Source of the DNA: Ruminococcus sp. AF31-8BH
GTDB lineage: Bacteria; Bacillota; Clostridia; Lachnospirales; Lachnospiraceae
Assembly (NCBI RefSeq): GCF_003460605.1
Contig: NZ_QTVN01000005.1
Location: forward strand, 186,001-250,000
Direction: 5' to 3'
Length of the DNA stretch: 64,000 bases
Positions 51,237 through 60,907 of this stretch are shown in pieces (position 1 is the first letter of the stretch; each line of letters starts with the position of its first letter). The translations under genes and the position numbers were made by a program. The notes under the pieces were generated by a model. That model had not been told where the DNA came from. It searched no databases and was given only the letters and a program-made list of their open reading frames with translations.

Positions 51237-52580
51237 TCAGTCCGATAACTTCATTCTGTTTAGATAAATAAAATGAAGCAGGGTAAGAATTAGCTGGGAA
51301 ATCAGCATTCCATAAAAATATCCACGGATCCCCATGCTGGGAACGGAAAGGATCACAAAGCCAATGCGGATGCACACTCCCGCAACATTGTGGAAAAGAC
51401 AGGCATCTGGTCTGCCAAGCCCGTTCATAATGCTTTCCAGGGTGGTGTTGGTATAAAGAAACGGGCAGATAAACGCCAGCGTTTTTATGTACACTCCCGC
51501 AGTCTCACTGTGAAACAGAAAAATTCCAAGCGGCTTTCCAAAAAGAAAGAAAAACAAAGTGCAGAAAGCCCCGAAGAAAAAACAGGTTCCAAGTGTGCGC
51601 CAGATCACATAGCGAATCCTTTTTTCATAGCCAAGTGCCTGAAGTCCTGCCACAGAAGGCATCAGCATTACAGAAGCGGAATTGGTGATAGTAGCGGGAA
51701 ACAGAATCAAAGGCAGAGCCATTCCCGTGAAAATCCCGTACACAGCCAGCGCATTTGTCTGCGTCATTCCCGCCAGAAGCAGCTGTTGGGGAATGAGAAC
51801 CATTTCAATGCCGGAAAGCACCGTAAGCAGCAGCCTGTTTGCAGAATGAGGCACCGCAATCTCTCCAATTTCCTTTAAAGAAGAAAGAACAGAGCCAGGA
51901 TTTCTGGGCTGCCTCCATAATCCCGAAAGAGGATGATAATTTTCCCGGGAAAAATCCACGCCCAGTGCTAAAAAGCAGGCAGCAGTTGCCGCAATCTCGC
52001 TAAAAAGCGCACCGCCAGCTGCAATCATGGGAGTGATTTCTTTTCCACCAGACAGAAGTACCAGGTAGATCATATAGGTGCTGCCAATCCGGGAAGTCTG
52101 CTCCAAAAGCTGGATAAAGGCTGGAAGTCCGGTTTTTTTTCTGGCATAATAAAAGCTGTTGACGCATGAATGCAGGGCACTCAGGGGAAAACTAAAAGAG
52201 AGAATGCGAAGCAAAGAAGCAGTTCTTGCTTCCTTCAAAAGCTCCCCCGCAATAAAATCCGCATTCAGGTACACCCCTGCCGACAAAAGAAGGGAAACAG
52301 CCCCGGAAAGAAACATTCCAAGAAGCAGTGTATTTCGCGATTCTTTTTCTTTTTCAAGGGCAGTAAAGGAGGCGCACAGCCTGGAAATGGCAGCCTGGAT
52401 TCCCATTCCCGCTGCAGCCAGGATGATCCCGTGAACGGGAAGGGTAAGCTGGTAAATTCCAACTCCCTGTGCACCAATAGTATGAGAAAGGAATATTCTA
52501 TAGAAGAAACCCATGATCCGGCTGGCAAGGCCAGTAAAGGTAAGGATCAGGGTTCCCCTGAAAAAAAGCTTATCAGACAT
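51237..52580 (-). CDS. SpoVB-like oligosaccharide/lipid flippase (MOP superfamily)
   Basis: A 447-residue protein with about 12-14 membrane helices. The start LILTFTGLASRIMGFFYRIFL and GAQGVGIYQLTLPVHGIILA are typical of stage V sporulation protein B and related polysaccharide exporters. SpoVB proteins are needed for spore cortex formation and may move lipid II. Related MurJ-like flippases cannot be excluded. It stands alone, divergent from nifS. TetR- or Spo-type control is not evident. Confidence 0.82.
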   Translation of the reverse strand: MSDKLFFRGTLILTFTGLASRIMGFFYRIFLSHTIGAQGVGIYQLTLPVHGIILAAAGMGIQAAISRLCASFTALEKEKESRNTLLLGMFLSGAVSLLLSAGVYLNADFIAGELLKEARTASLLRILSFSFPLSALHSCVNSFYYARKKTGLPAFIQLLEQTSRIGSTYMIYLVLLSGGKEITPMIAAGGALFSEIAATAACFLALGVDFSRENYHPLSGLWRQPRNPGSVLSSLKEIGEIAVPHSANRLLLTVLSGIEMVLIPQQLLLAGMTQTNALAVYGIFTGMALPLILFPATITNSASVMLMPSVAGLQALGYEKRIRYVIWRTLGTCFFFGAFCTLFFFLFGKPLGIFLFHSETAGVYIKTLAFICPFLYTNTTLESIMNGLGRPDACLFHNVAGVCIRIGFVILSVPSMGIRGYFYGMLISQLILTLLHFIYLNRMKLSD

Positions 52581-52627
52581 GATGATCAGACCACTATCTT
52601 TTTAGATAATCTATGCCCAAATGTGCC

Positions 52628-52656
52628 TTGACAGAACTGTTATTATCTGGTAAAGT
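52628..52656 (+). promoter_or_regulatory. nifS-nifU promoter
   Basis: TTGACA (52628-52633), 17 bp, TAAAGT (52651-52656). Leader of about 115 nt. Confidence 0.72.
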
Positions 52657-52710
52657 GGACTAGAAATCCAAGCGAATTACTAGGAAATAAAAAAGTACCT
52701 AAGGAGATAG

Positions 52711-52752
52711 ATGAAAAAAGCCCTTTTCCGGGGTTCTTTCATATCGAATTGA
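52711..52752 (+). CDS. Possible 13-residue leader peptide upstream of nifS
   Basis: The frame reads MKKALFRGSFISN with AAGGAGAT 4 nt before the ATG. It ends 26 bp before nifS. Its codons overlap an imperfect hairpin (GAAAAAAGCCC with GGGTTCTTTC). No regulatory-codon run is present, so classic attenuation is not obvious; it may be chance. Confidence 0.35.
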   Translation: MKKALFRGSFISN

Positions 52753-52777
52753 TACCAATAAACCAGGAGGAAGAAAA

Positions 52778-53965
52778 ATGGGAAAAATGATTTATCTGGA
52801 TAATGCGGCTACCACCAAGACCGCTCCGGAAGTTGTAGAAGCAATGCTTCCTTATTTTACTGAAATGTATGGAAATCCATCCAGCATTTATGATTTCGCA
52901 TCCAAGAGCAAGGAAGGCGTTACCAAGGCAAGAGGCCAGATCGCAGACGCACTTGGAGCTAAGAGAGAAGAAATTTATTTCACAGCTGGCGGTTCAGAGG
53001 CTGACAACTGGGCACTGAAAGCCACTTTTGAAGCATATAAATCCAAAGGAAATCACATCATCACCACCAAGATCGAGCATCATGCAATCCTTCATACCTG
53101 CGAGTATCTGGAGAAAGAGCGCGGAGCCAAGATCACATACGTGGATGTAGATGAGAACGGTATTGTGAAGCTGGATGAGCTTGAGAAAGCCATCACACCT
53201 GAGACCATCCTGATCTCCGTTATGTTTGCAAACAACGAGATCGGTTCCATCCAGCCGATCAAGGAAATCGGAGCCATCGCCAAAGAGCACGGAATCCTTT
53301 TCCACACAGATGCCGTGCAGGCTTTTGGACAGGTGCCGATCAATGTAGATGAGTTAGGCATCGACATGCTCAGCTCCAGCGGACATAAGCTGAACGGACC
53401 GAAAGGAATCGGCTTCCTTTACATTCGCAAGGGCGTTAAGATCCGTTCCTTCGTACACGGCGGAGCACAGGAGAGAAAGCGCCGCGCAGGTACAGAGAAC
53501 GTTCCGGGAATCGTAGGCTACGGTGCAGCTGCAGAGCGTGCCATCCGCACTATGGAAGAGCGTACCGCTAAAGAGATCCAGGTAAGAGATCATTTCATCG
53601 ACAGAATCATGAAAGAGATTCCATATGTGAAATTAAACGGTCATCCTACCAAACGTCTTCCAAACAACGTAAACGTAAGCTTCCAGTTCATCGAAGGAGA
53701 GTCCATGCTGCTTATGCTTGACAACTATGGCGTCTGTGCATCCAGCGGTTCCGCCTGTACATCAGGTTCCCTGGATCCGTCCCATGTACTTCTGGCAATC
53801 GGACTGCCTCACGAGATCGCACATGGTTCCCTGCGTATGACATTAAGCGAAGAGACCACCATGGAAGACGCTGATTTCGTAGTAGATAAGCTGAAAGAAA
53901 TCGTAAGCGGCTTAAGAGCAATGTCTCCATTATATGAAGATTTTATTAAAAAACAGAAAAATTGA
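52778..53965 (+). CDS. nifS: Cysteine desulfurase NifS
   Basis: A 395-residue PLP enzyme that takes sulfur from cysteine for Fe-S clusters. The start IYLDNAATTKTAPEV is typical. The PLP lysine is in SSSGHKLNGPKGIGFLYI near residue 205, and the persulfide cysteine is in GVCASSGSACTSGSL near 325. RBS AGGAGGAAG precedes the ATG. It pairs with the scaffold gene 28 bp downstream, forming the minimal nifSU cassette found in Clostridia. Confidence 0.95.
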   Translation: MGKMIYLDNAATTKTAPEVVEAMLPYFTEMYGNPSSIYDFASKSKEGVTKARGQIADALGAKREEIYFTAGGSEADNWALKATFEAYKSKGNHIITTKIEHHAILHTCEYLEKERGAKITYVDVDENGIVKLDELEKAITPETILISVMFANNEIGSIQPIKEIGAIAKEHGILFHTDAVQAFGQVPINVDELGIDMLSSSGHKLNGPKGIGFLYIRKGVKIRSFVHGGAQERKRRAGTENVPGIVGYGAAAERAIRTMEERTAKEIQVRDHFIDRIMKEIPYVKLNGHPTKRLPNNVNVSFQFIEGESMLLMLDNYGVCASSGSACTSGSLDPSHVLLAIGLPHEIAHGSLRMTLSEETTMEDADFVVDKLKEIVSGLRAMSPLYEDFIKKQKN

Positions 53966-53993
53966 TTAAAACACTTGCCAGGAGGAAAAAAAG

Positions 53994-54440
53994 ATGTATA
54001 GTGAGAAAGTAATGGATCATTTCCAGCATCCACGTAATGTTGGAGAAATAGAGAATGCAAGCGGTGTCGGTACAGTAGGAAATGCCAAATGCGGCGATAT
54101 TATGAGAATTTTCCTTGATATCGATGATGAGACACATATTATCAGAGACTGCAAATTCAAAACCTTCGGCTGCGGTGCTGCAGTAGCAACCAGCAGCATG
54201 GCTACTGAGATGGTCAAAGGCAAAACCATCGAGGAAGCTATGAAGCTTACCAACAAGGCAGTTATGGAAGCTCTTGACGGACTTCCGCCAGTAAAGGTAC
54301 ACTGCTCCCTTCTTGCAGAAGAGGCTGTACATGCTGCACTGTGGGACTATGCACAGAAGCACCACATTGAGATCGAGGGTCTGAAGAAACCGAAGTCTGA
54401 CATTCACGAAGGTGAAGAGGACGAGGCAGAAGAGTATTAA
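53994..54440 (+). CDS. nifU: Fe-S cluster scaffold NifU/IscU type
   Basis: A 148-residue scaffold with three conserved cysteines: GNAKCGDIMRI near residue 35, FKTFGCGAAVATSS near 60 and VKVHCSLLAEEA near 104. The start MYSEKVMDHFQHPRNVGEIE is characteristic. The acidic C-terminus (GEEDEAEEY) is an extension. It lacks the C-terminal Nfu domain of full NifU. It accepts sulfur from NifS. Confidence 0.93.
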   Translation: MYSEKVMDHFQHPRNVGEIENASGVGTVGNAKCGDIMRIFLDIDDETHIIRDCKFKTFGCGAAVATSSMATEMVKGKTIEEAMKLTNKAVMEALDGLPPVKVHCSLLAEEAVHAALWDYAQKHHIEIEGLKKPKSDIHEGEEDEAEEY

Positions 54441-54587
54441 TTGCGGTTGGAAACAGCGCGAATAGCAGCTGTTGCTTGTCGTCATCGATAAAAAGAATAT
54501 TTTTACAGGAAACCGAATCCATAAGCAGATTTATTTCGTTACAGATAAATGAGTGGTAAAGATGAGGCAGACCCGTAAAGAGAATTC

Positions 54588-54620
54588 ATCAGGGCGGATG
54601 TTATCATCTGCCCTGATTTT
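54588..54620 (+). terminator. nifU terminator
   Basis: ATCAGGGCGGATG (54588-54600) pairs with CATCTGCCCTGAT (54605-54617, one wobble), then TTTTG. Confidence 0.85.
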
Positions 54621-54645
54621 GTATACCGGGAAGGCATCCGGCATA

Positions 54646-54671
54646 CAGGAAATTCCATATGGAATTTCCTG
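54646..54671. promoter_or_regulatory. 26-bp perfect palindrome upstream of the P-type ATPase
   Basis: CAGGAAATTCCAT and its exact reverse complement with no loop. It lies 40 bp before the ATPase start. Dyad symmetry suggests a dimeric regulator site. It may also fold in the mRNA leader. Confidence 0.6.
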
Positions 54672-54710
54672 GAAATCCTTGAAGAAAATACAAGAATGAA
54701 GGAAGTAACG

Positions 54711-57272
54711 ATGACAGGACTTACAAACGAACAGGTACAACAAAGAATCGAAGAAGGAAAAGTCAATGCCAACGAGAATCCCAATACCAGAAGCTACAAG
54801 CAGATCGTAAGGGAGAATGTACTTACATTTTTCAACTTTCTGAATCTTGCACTTATGGTAATGGTTCTGCTGGTAGGATCCTATAAGAATTCCATGTTCA
54901 TGGGCATTATTGTGATCAATACCGTGATCGGAATCATCCAGGAGGTCCGTGCCAAGAAGACCCTGGACAAGCTTGCGATTCTCACAGAGAGCAAGGCTGT
55001 GGTACTGCGTGAAGGGAAGAAGTGGACCATCTCCACAGAAAAGCTGGTATTGGATGACATCCTGTTTCTGAAGACAGGTGACCAGGTGCCGGCGGATGCC
55101 AAGGTGCTGGAAGGAAGCATTGAGGTCAACGAATCCCTTCTGACAGGAGAATCCGACAATCTTCAGAAGATTGAAGGAGACGAGCTTTTTTCCGGAAGCT
55201 TTGTCACATCCGGAGAGGCATGCTGCCAGGTAATCCATGTTGGCAAGGACAATTACGCCTCCCAGATCACCAGCGAAGCCAAGGAATTCAAGCGTCACAA
55301 TTCGGAACTGCGTAATTCCTTGAATGCTATTCTGAAGACCATCAGTGTGATCATTGTTCCTATGGGACTTCTGCTGTTTTACAAGCAGTATTATGTTGCC
55401 GGGAATGGAATCCGGGACGCTGTTGTAAATATGGTGGCAGCGGTTTTGGGAATGATCCCGGAGGGACTGGTGCTGCTTACCAGTGTGGCTTTGACCCTGG
55501 GAGCTCTTGCCCTGACCCGGAAGAACACCCTGGTGCAGGAATTATATTGTATTGAAACTCTGGCAAGAGTGGATACCCTTTGCCTGGATAAGACGGGTAC
55601 GATCACCGCAGGAACCATGTGTGTGGAGCAAGTGCAGCCTTATGTGGAAGGGATGGAGAGGAAAGCTGCGGCACAGAGAAATGCGGATGCAGCCGGGGCG
55701 TTTAATGAGGCAAATATATCGGATGCAGAGGGGAAGCCTGATGCTGGATGTCAGCCAGAACTGGCAGCTGCGGAAGCAGGAATTACATCGGAAGAGGCTC
55801 CTCAGTCTGGAACCGCTTTGCAGGCAGTGGAGACTCCCCAGCCAGAGATGACCATGAACGAGATCGAGCGCGTCATGGCGAACATGATGTCTGTGCTGAA
55901 GGACAAGAATGCCACCGCAGATGCCCTCCACAAGCGTTTCTCCAGAAGAACGGACATGACCGTAGACCACTGCATCCCGTTCTCATCTGACCGTAAATAC
56001 AGCGGTGTAGCTTTCAAAGAAAAGGGAACTTACCTGATGGGCGCTGCCCAGTTCCTTTTCCCGGAAGGAAACGAAGACCTGATCCGCCAGTGCGCTGCAT
56101 ATGGAAAAGAAGGCCTGCGTGTTCTGGTACTGGCCCACAGCCCGAACCTGAATCAGGAGAATGAGCTGCCTGCTGGCCTGAAGCCGGTAGCGCTGTTTAT
56201 GATCACCGATATTATCCGAGACAATGCTCCTGAGACGCTTGCATTTTTCAAAGACCAGGGCGTGGACTTGAAAGTAATTTCCGGTGATGATCCTGTGACC
56301 GTTTCCGCCATTGCGAAAAAAGCCGGTCTGGAAAATGCAGACCGCTATATTGATGCCACAACCATTACCACACCGGAGGATATGGAGCGTGCCGTTGCAG
56401 AGTGTTCTGTATTCGGTCGTGTGACTCCGCAGCAGAAGAAGGAAATGGTGCTCGCCCTTCAGAAACAGAAGCATACCGTTGCCATGACAGGCGATGGCGT
56501 CAACGATGTTCTGGCACTGAAAGAAGCGGACTGCAGTGTGGTTATGGCAGAGGGAAGCGACGCTGCCAAGAACATTGCCAACGTGGTGCTGATGGATTCC
56601 AACTTTGCGGCTATGCCGGAGATCGTGAACCAGGGCCGCCGCGTTGTCAACAACATCCGTACTGCGGCATCCATGTTCCTGATCAAGACTATTTTTTCCG
56701 CACTGCTTTGCCTGATCACTATTTTCTGGGGCGAGAGCTATCCCTTCGAGCCTATCCAGATGTCCCTGATCAGTGCCTGTGCAGTGGGAATTCCCACCTT
56801 CCTTCTGGCTCAGGAAAACAACTTCAACAAGATTGAAAGCGGCTTCCTGCGCTACGTATTTATGAATGCATTCCCTGCAGCAGTGACCATCACAGGCTGT
56901 GTATTCACCATCATGCTGGTCTGCCAGAATGTGTACCACAGCAACGTCATGCTTAGCACCGCATGTTTCCTGGTAACCGGCTGGAACTACATGGCAGCCC
57001 TTAAGACCGTGTATGCGCCCCTTAGCCGATACCGCAAGATTATTATCTACGGCATGCAGTTTATTTTCTTCTTTGCAGCCGTATGCGTGCAGAACCTGCT
57101 GGCACTTGGCTCCCTGGAATTCGGAATGATCATCCTGGTATTCATACTGATGACTTTCTCCCCGGTCGTGATCGAAGTTATCACCGAATGGTGCCGCTCT
57201 CTGTATGACAAGGCACATGAGCGGGAAAAGAAAGGGTTTATTGCACTGTTTCTGGAAAAAGTGCAGAAATAA
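54711..57272 (+). CDS. Cation-translocating P-type ATPase with N-domain insert
   Basis: An 853-residue P-type ATPase. Actuator motif SLLTGESDN is near residue 145, the ion-site PEGL in GMIPEGLVLLTS near 250, phosphorylation motif CLDKTGTIT near 290, and hinge MTGDGVNDVLALKEADCSVVMAEGSDA near 594-620, quoted as MTGDGVNDVLALKEAD. Ten helices are predicted. It is closest in form to the P2-like HAD-IC group (MgtA/calcium-type); the transported ion is not decidable. A segment of about 65 residues (about 317-380) is rich in Ala, Glu, Gln and Thr, and has no counterpart that I know. ATG 54711 follows AAGGAAG. Confidence 0.87.
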   Translation: MTGLTNEQVQQRIEEGKVNANENPNTRSYKQIVRENVLTFFNFLNLALMVMVLLVGSYKNSMFMGIIVINTVIGIIQEVRAKKTLDKLAILTESKAVVLREGKKWTISTEKLVLDDILFLKTGDQVPADAKVLEGSIEVNESLLTGESDNLQKIEGDELFSGSFVTSGEACCQVIHVGKDNYASQITSEAKEFKRHNSELRNSLNAILKTISVIIVPMGLLLFYKQYYVAGNGIRDAVVNMVAAVLGMIPEGLVLLTSVALTLGALALTRKNTLVQELYCIETLARVDTLCLDKTGTITAGTMCVEQVQPYVEGMERKAAAQRNADAAGAFNEANISDAEGKPDAGCQPELAAAEAGITSEEAPQSGTALQAVETPQPEMTMNEIERVMANMMSVLKDKNATADALHKRFSRRTDMTVDHCIPFSSDRKYSGVAFKEKGTYLMGAAQFLFPEGNEDLIRQCAAYGKEGLRVLVLAHSPNLNQENELPAGLKPVALFMITDIIRDNAPETLAFFKDQGVDLKVISGDDPVTVSAIAKKAGLENADRYIDATTITTPEDMERAVAECSVFGRVTPQQKKEMVLALQKQKHTVAMTGDGVNDVLALKEADCSVVMAEGSDAAKNIANVVLMDSNFAAMPEIVNQGRRVVNNIRTAASMFLIKTIFSALLCLITIFWGESYPFEPIQMSLISACAVGIPTFLLAQENNFNKIESGFLRYVFMNAFPAAVTITGCVFTIMLVCQNVYHSNVMLSTACFLVTGWNYMAALKTVYAPLSRYRKIIIYGMQFIFFFAAVCVQNLLALGSLEFGMIILVFILMTFSPVVIEVITEWCRSLYDKAHEREKKGFIALFLEKVQK

Positions 57273-57340
57273 TTACTATAAAAGTCCCGGATGACAGCTA
57301 AGAATAAGTTCTGGGCAATAGCCTGGATTACGAATATGTA

Positions 57341-57373
57341 AAAAAAGAAGTCGCGGGGTGCGGCTTCTTTTTT
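57341..57373. terminator. Bidirectional terminator between ATPase and PHP genes
   Basis: AAAAAAGAAG...CTTCTTTTTT with a short GC-rich inner stem. It serves these two convergent genes. Confidence 0.88.
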
Positions 57374-57417
57374 CATACGCATTCTGTGGCAAACATCAAA
57401 CATTTTGCAGAAAGCAT

Positions 57418-58251
57418 TCACAGCCTGATAAATTCCGGTTTCCTCTCTTTAAAAACCGTATAATATTCAAACCCGCATTCTTTCAGCACCTGCGCAGCCC
57501 TGTCAAAGTCATACCCGATTTTCTCCGGTGCATGGGCGTCAGCACCGATGGTGATGATTTCACCACCCAGCTCTTTATATCGGCGGATAATGGCAGTGCA
57601 GGGATTCGGTTCTCCAAGGCCATAGTGGTAGCCTCCGGTATTCACCTCAAGTCCCACATGTTTCTCAATCAGCTTTTTCAGGATCGCTTCCAAAATATCC
57701 TGGTATTTCTCATAAGAATAGAAACGGTTCTGGTTCGGACCGTAACGGACAATGTAATCCAGATGCCCGTAAGTATCCACCTCATCAAAAGCAGAAAGAT
57801 TTTCCGGAATGGATTCGAAATATTCCCTGTAAGCCTGTTCTTCCTCCCTGCCCTGGAAAAATTCCGGGTAATAGGGATCTGCGCCGTGAACCAGATGGGA
57901 GGAACCGATCACGAAATCAAAAGGATATTTCCTCAAAAGATTGTGAAAATATTCGCCAAGATGAAGCTGCAGGCCGATCTCAATTCCAAAACGGATGCTG
58001 ATCTGATCCTTATAAGCTTCCTTTAGCTCCATAAGCCGCTTATAGTAAGCCGGAAGATCAAGGGAGAATTCCAGGTCATCGGGAGTGGGGGGATAGTCCG
58101 GGTCCAGATGCTCGGTAAAACAGATCCCTTCAAGACCAAGTGCGATGGATCTGCGTATCATATCCTCAGTGGGAGTGTCAGAATCAGCGGAAAATGATGA
58201 GTGCATGTGGCAGTCCCACAAAATCGACGGAGATTTTTGCTGTATGTTCAT
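57418..58251 (-). CDS. PHP-domain histidinol-phosphatase (HisJ/HisK family)
   Basis: A 277-residue metal-dependent phosphoesterase. The PHP motifs are WDCHMHSSFSADSDTPTED near residue 12 (motif I), GICFTEHLD near 42 (motif II), VIGSSHLVHG near 113, YGHLDYIVRYG near 160 and ITIGADAHAPEKIGYDF near 235 (motif IV). Histidinol phosphate is the likely substrate. Related PHP proteins hydrolyse other phosphates and no his genes are nearby. Followed on its left by a terminator. Confidence 0.85.
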   Translation of the reverse strand: MNIQQKSPSILWDCHMHSSFSADSDTPTEDMIRRSIALGLEGICFTEHLDPDYPPTPDDLEFSLDLPAYYKRLMELKEAYKDQISIRFGIEIGLQLHLGEYFHNLLRKYPFDFVIGSSHLVHGADPYYPEFFQGREEEQAYREYFESIPENLSAFDEVDTYGHLDYIVRYGPNQNRFYSYEKYQDILEAILKKLIEKHVGLEVNTGGYHYGLGEPNPCTAIIRRYKELGGEIITIGADAHAPEKIGYDFDRAAQVLKECGFEYYTVFKERKPEFIRL

Positions 58252-58428
58252 GATGTCCTCCTTGAATTTGTAAAAAATAGGCTCCCTTTCTGTATGAAAA
58301 AAGGAAAAAAAGTGCGGATAAAAGCGGCCCCAGTGTCATAAAAGGGACACTGCCGGACCATTTAAAAGGAGTATACCATATTAGAGGATATTTGTGGCAA
58401 TTTGCCTGTTATTTTTTTGAAAATGGAC

Positions 58429-58457
58429 TTGAATTTTTGTTCAGAATTAGGTACAAT
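58429..58457 (+). promoter_or_regulatory. gapA promoter
   Basis: TTGAAT (58429-58434), 17 bp, TACAAT (58452-58457). A CAGTGTC/GGACACTG hairpin lies upstream at about 58331-58352, nearer the PHP gene. Confidence 0.75.
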
Positions 58458-58538
58458 ACGCTATAGGTTGATGTTTCTTTCACAAAGATTGAAGCATTCA
58501 CATAATTTTTACCATTTAATTCATAGGAGGAATTTATC

Positions 58539-59558
58539 ATGGCAGTAAAAGTTGCAATTAATGGTTTTGGACGTATTGGACGTCTTGCATTCCGTCAGAT
58601 GTTTGGTGCAGAAGGATTTGAGATCGTTGCTATCAACGACTTAACATCTCCTAAAATGCTCGCTCATTTATTAAAATATGACTCAACTCAGGGAAGATAC
58701 GCTCTTGCAGATACAGTTGTAGCTGGCGAGGATTCCATCACAGTTGACGGAAAAGAAATCAAAATTTATGCAAAAGCTAACGCTGCTGAGCTTCCATGGG
58801 GAGAGATCGGTGTAGACGTAGTTCTTGAGTGTACTGGATTCTATACATCCAAAGACAAAGCTCAGGCTCATATCGATGCAGGTGCTAAACACGTTATCAT
58901 TTCCGCTCCGGCTGGAAACGACCTTAAGACAATCGTTTACAATGTAAACCATGAGACTCTTACAAAAGAGGATCACATCATTTCCGCAGCTTCCTGTACA
59001 ACAAACTGCTTAGCTCCAATGGCTAAAGCTCTTAATGACCTTGCTGCAATCAAATCCGGTATCATGTGCACAATCCACGCTTACACAGGCGATCAGATGA
59101 CACTTGACGGACCGCAGAGAAAAGGCGATCTGAGAAGATCCCGTGCAGCTGCAGTTAACATCGTTCCGAACAGCACAGGTGCTGCTAAAGCAATCGGTCT
59201 TGTTATCCCAGAACTGAACGGAAAACTTATCGGTTCCGCACAGCGTGTTCCAACCCCAACAGGTTCTACAACAATCCTTACAGCAGTTGTTGAAGGAAAT
59301 GTTACAAAAGAGCAGATCAACGCAGCTATGAAAGCAGCTTCCAACGAGTCCTTCGGATACAACGAGGACGAGATCGTTTCCAGCGATATCGTTGGTATGA
59401 GATTTGGTTCCCTGTTCGATGCTACTCAGACAATGGTTCTTCCACTTGAGAATGGCACAACAGAGGTTCAGGTTGTTTCCTGGTATGACAATGAGAACTC
59501 CTACACAAGCCAGATGGTTCGTACAATCAAACACTTTGGCAAACTTCTGAACGCTTAA
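58539..59558 (+). CDS. gapA: Glyceraldehyde-3-phosphate dehydrogenase
   Basis: A 339-residue glycolytic enzyme. NAD motif [17 protein letters not shown] at 5-21; the catalytic cysteine in [17 protein letters not shown] near 155; later [22 protein letters not shown] near 200. AGGAGGAA precedes the ATG. No CggR regulator is upstream. It has its own terminator before pgk. Codon usage looks like that of a highly expressed gene (few rare codons). Confidence 0.97.
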   Translation: MAVKVAINGFGRIGRLAFRQMFGAEGFEIVAINDLTSPKMLAHLLKYDSTQGRYALADTVVAGEDSITVDGKEIKIYAKANAAELPWGEIGVDVVLECTGFYTSKDKAQAHIDAGAKHVIISAPAGNDLKTIVYNVNHETLTKEDHIISAASCTTNCLAPMAKALNDLAAIKSGIMCTIHAYTGDQMTLDGPQRKGDLRRSRAAAVNIVPNSTGAAKAIGLVIPELNGKLIGSAQRVPTPTGSTTILTAVVEGNVTKEQINAAMKAASNESFGYNEDEIVSSDIVGMRFGSLFDATQTMVLPLENGTTEVQVVSWYDNENSYTSQMVRTIKHFGKLLNA

Positions 59559-59631
59559 TCAGAAGACGAGTAGGGTTCGGATGCTGACAGGCTGCCTACG
59601 CGGTTCTGCAGTATATGAATAAGACTCAGAG

Positions 59632-59664
59632 AAGGGTCCGGTCTGAATAGGACCGGACCCTTTT
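59632..59664 (+). terminator. gapA terminator
   Basis: AAGGGTCCGGTC (59632-59643) pairs with GACCGGACCCTT (59651-59662), then TT. Confidence 0.9.
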
Positions 59665-59704
59665 GTCTGTATAAAGTTAATTTATAATAAGGAGGCATAA
59701 CAAG

Positions 59705-60898
59705 ATGCTGAATAAAAAATCTGTTGATGACATCAACGTAAAAGGCAAAAAAGTCCTCGTAAGATGCGACTTTAATGTACCTCTGCAGGACGGCAAAATT
59801 ACAGATGAGAACCGTCTGGTAGCAGCTCTTCCTACAATCAAGAAGCTGATCGCAGATGGTGGAAAGATTATCCTTTGCTCACACCTTGGAAAACCGAAGG
59901 GAGAGCCGAAGCCTGAGTTATCTCTTGCACCTGTTGCAAAACGTCTCAGTGAGCTTCTCGGACAGGAAGTTAAATTTGCTGCTGATCCGGAAGTTGTAGG
60001 ACCAAACGCAAAAGCTGCAGTAGCAGAGATGAAAGACGGAGATGTTATTCTTCTTGAGAATACACGTTACCGTGCAGAAGAGACTAAGAACGGTGATGAG
60101 TTCAGCAAGGAACTTGCTTCTCTTTGCGACGTATTTGTAAACGACGCATTCGGTACCGCTCACAGAGCACACTGCTCTAACGTTGGCGTTACCAAATATG
60201 TAGATACAGCTGTTGTTGGATATCTGATGCAGAAAGAAATCGATTTCCTCGGAAATGCTGTAAACAACCCTGAGAGACCATTCGTTGCTATCCTTGGCGG
60301 AGCTAAGGTTTCCAGCAAGATCTCTGTTATCAACAATCTTCTTGACAAGGTTGACACTCTGATCATCGGCGGCGGAATGTCCTATACATTCTCCAAAGCA
60401 CTTGGCGGACATATCGGAAAATCCCTCTGCGAGGATGATTATCTTCAGTATGCATTAGACATGATGAAGAAAGCAGAAGATAAAGGCGTTAAGCTTCTTC
60501 TTCCTGTAGATAACAGAATCGGTGATGACTTCTCCAACGACTGCAACATCCAGGTTGTAAAACGTGGTGAGATTCCGGACGGATGGGAAGGAATGGACAT
60601 CGGACCAGAGACAGAGAAGATTTTCTCTGACGCTGTAAAAGATGCGAAGACTGTTGTTTGGAACGGACCGATGGGCTGCTTCGAGATGCCGAACTTTGCT
60701 CATGGTACAGAGGCTGTTGCTAAGGCACTTGCTGATACAGACGCTACAACCATCATCGGCGGCGGTGATTCTGCAGCAGCAGTTAACATCCTTGGCTATG
60801 GCGACAAGATGACCCACATCTCCACAGGTGGCGGTGCATCCCTTGAGTTCCTGGAAGGAAAAGAGCTTCCGGGTGTAGCAGCAGCTAATGATAAATAG
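59705..60898 (+). CDS. pgk: Phosphoglycerate kinase
   Basis: A 397-residue kinase making ATP from 1,3-bisphosphoglycerate. N-terminal [21 protein letters not shown] near 20-40, [10 protein letters not shown] near 60, [14 protein letters not shown] near 118, and C-terminal [18 protein letters not shown] and [26 protein letters not shown] precedes the ATG. It is followed by tpiA after a gap holding a tandem hairpin repeat. Confidence 0.97.
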   Translation: MLNKKSVDDINVKGKKVLVRCDFNVPLQDGKITDENRLVAALPTIKKLIADGGKIILCSHLGKPKGEPKPELSLAPVAKRLSELLGQEVKFAADPEVVGPNAKAAVAEMKDGDVILLENTRYRAEETKNGDEFSKELASLCDVFVNDAFGTAHRAHCSNVGVTKYVDTAVVGYLMQKEIDFLGNAVNNPERPFVAILGGAKVSSKISVINNLLDKVDTLIIGGGMSYTFSKALGGHIGKSLCEDDYLQYALDMMKKAEDKGVKLLLPVDNRIGDDFSNDCNIQVVKRGEIPDGWEGMDIGPETEKIFSDAVKDAKTVVWNGPMGCFEMPNFAHGTEAVAKALADTDATTIIGGGDSAAAVNILGYGDKMTHISTGGGASLEFLEGKELPGVAAANDK

Positions 60899-60907
60899 GC
60901 ATTGAAT

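Noticed and set aside
51390..52631. Plus-strand frames opposite the SpoVB-like gene
   Set aside because: They show no hydrophobic pattern or family features and lie on the complement of a clear multi-helix membrane protein.
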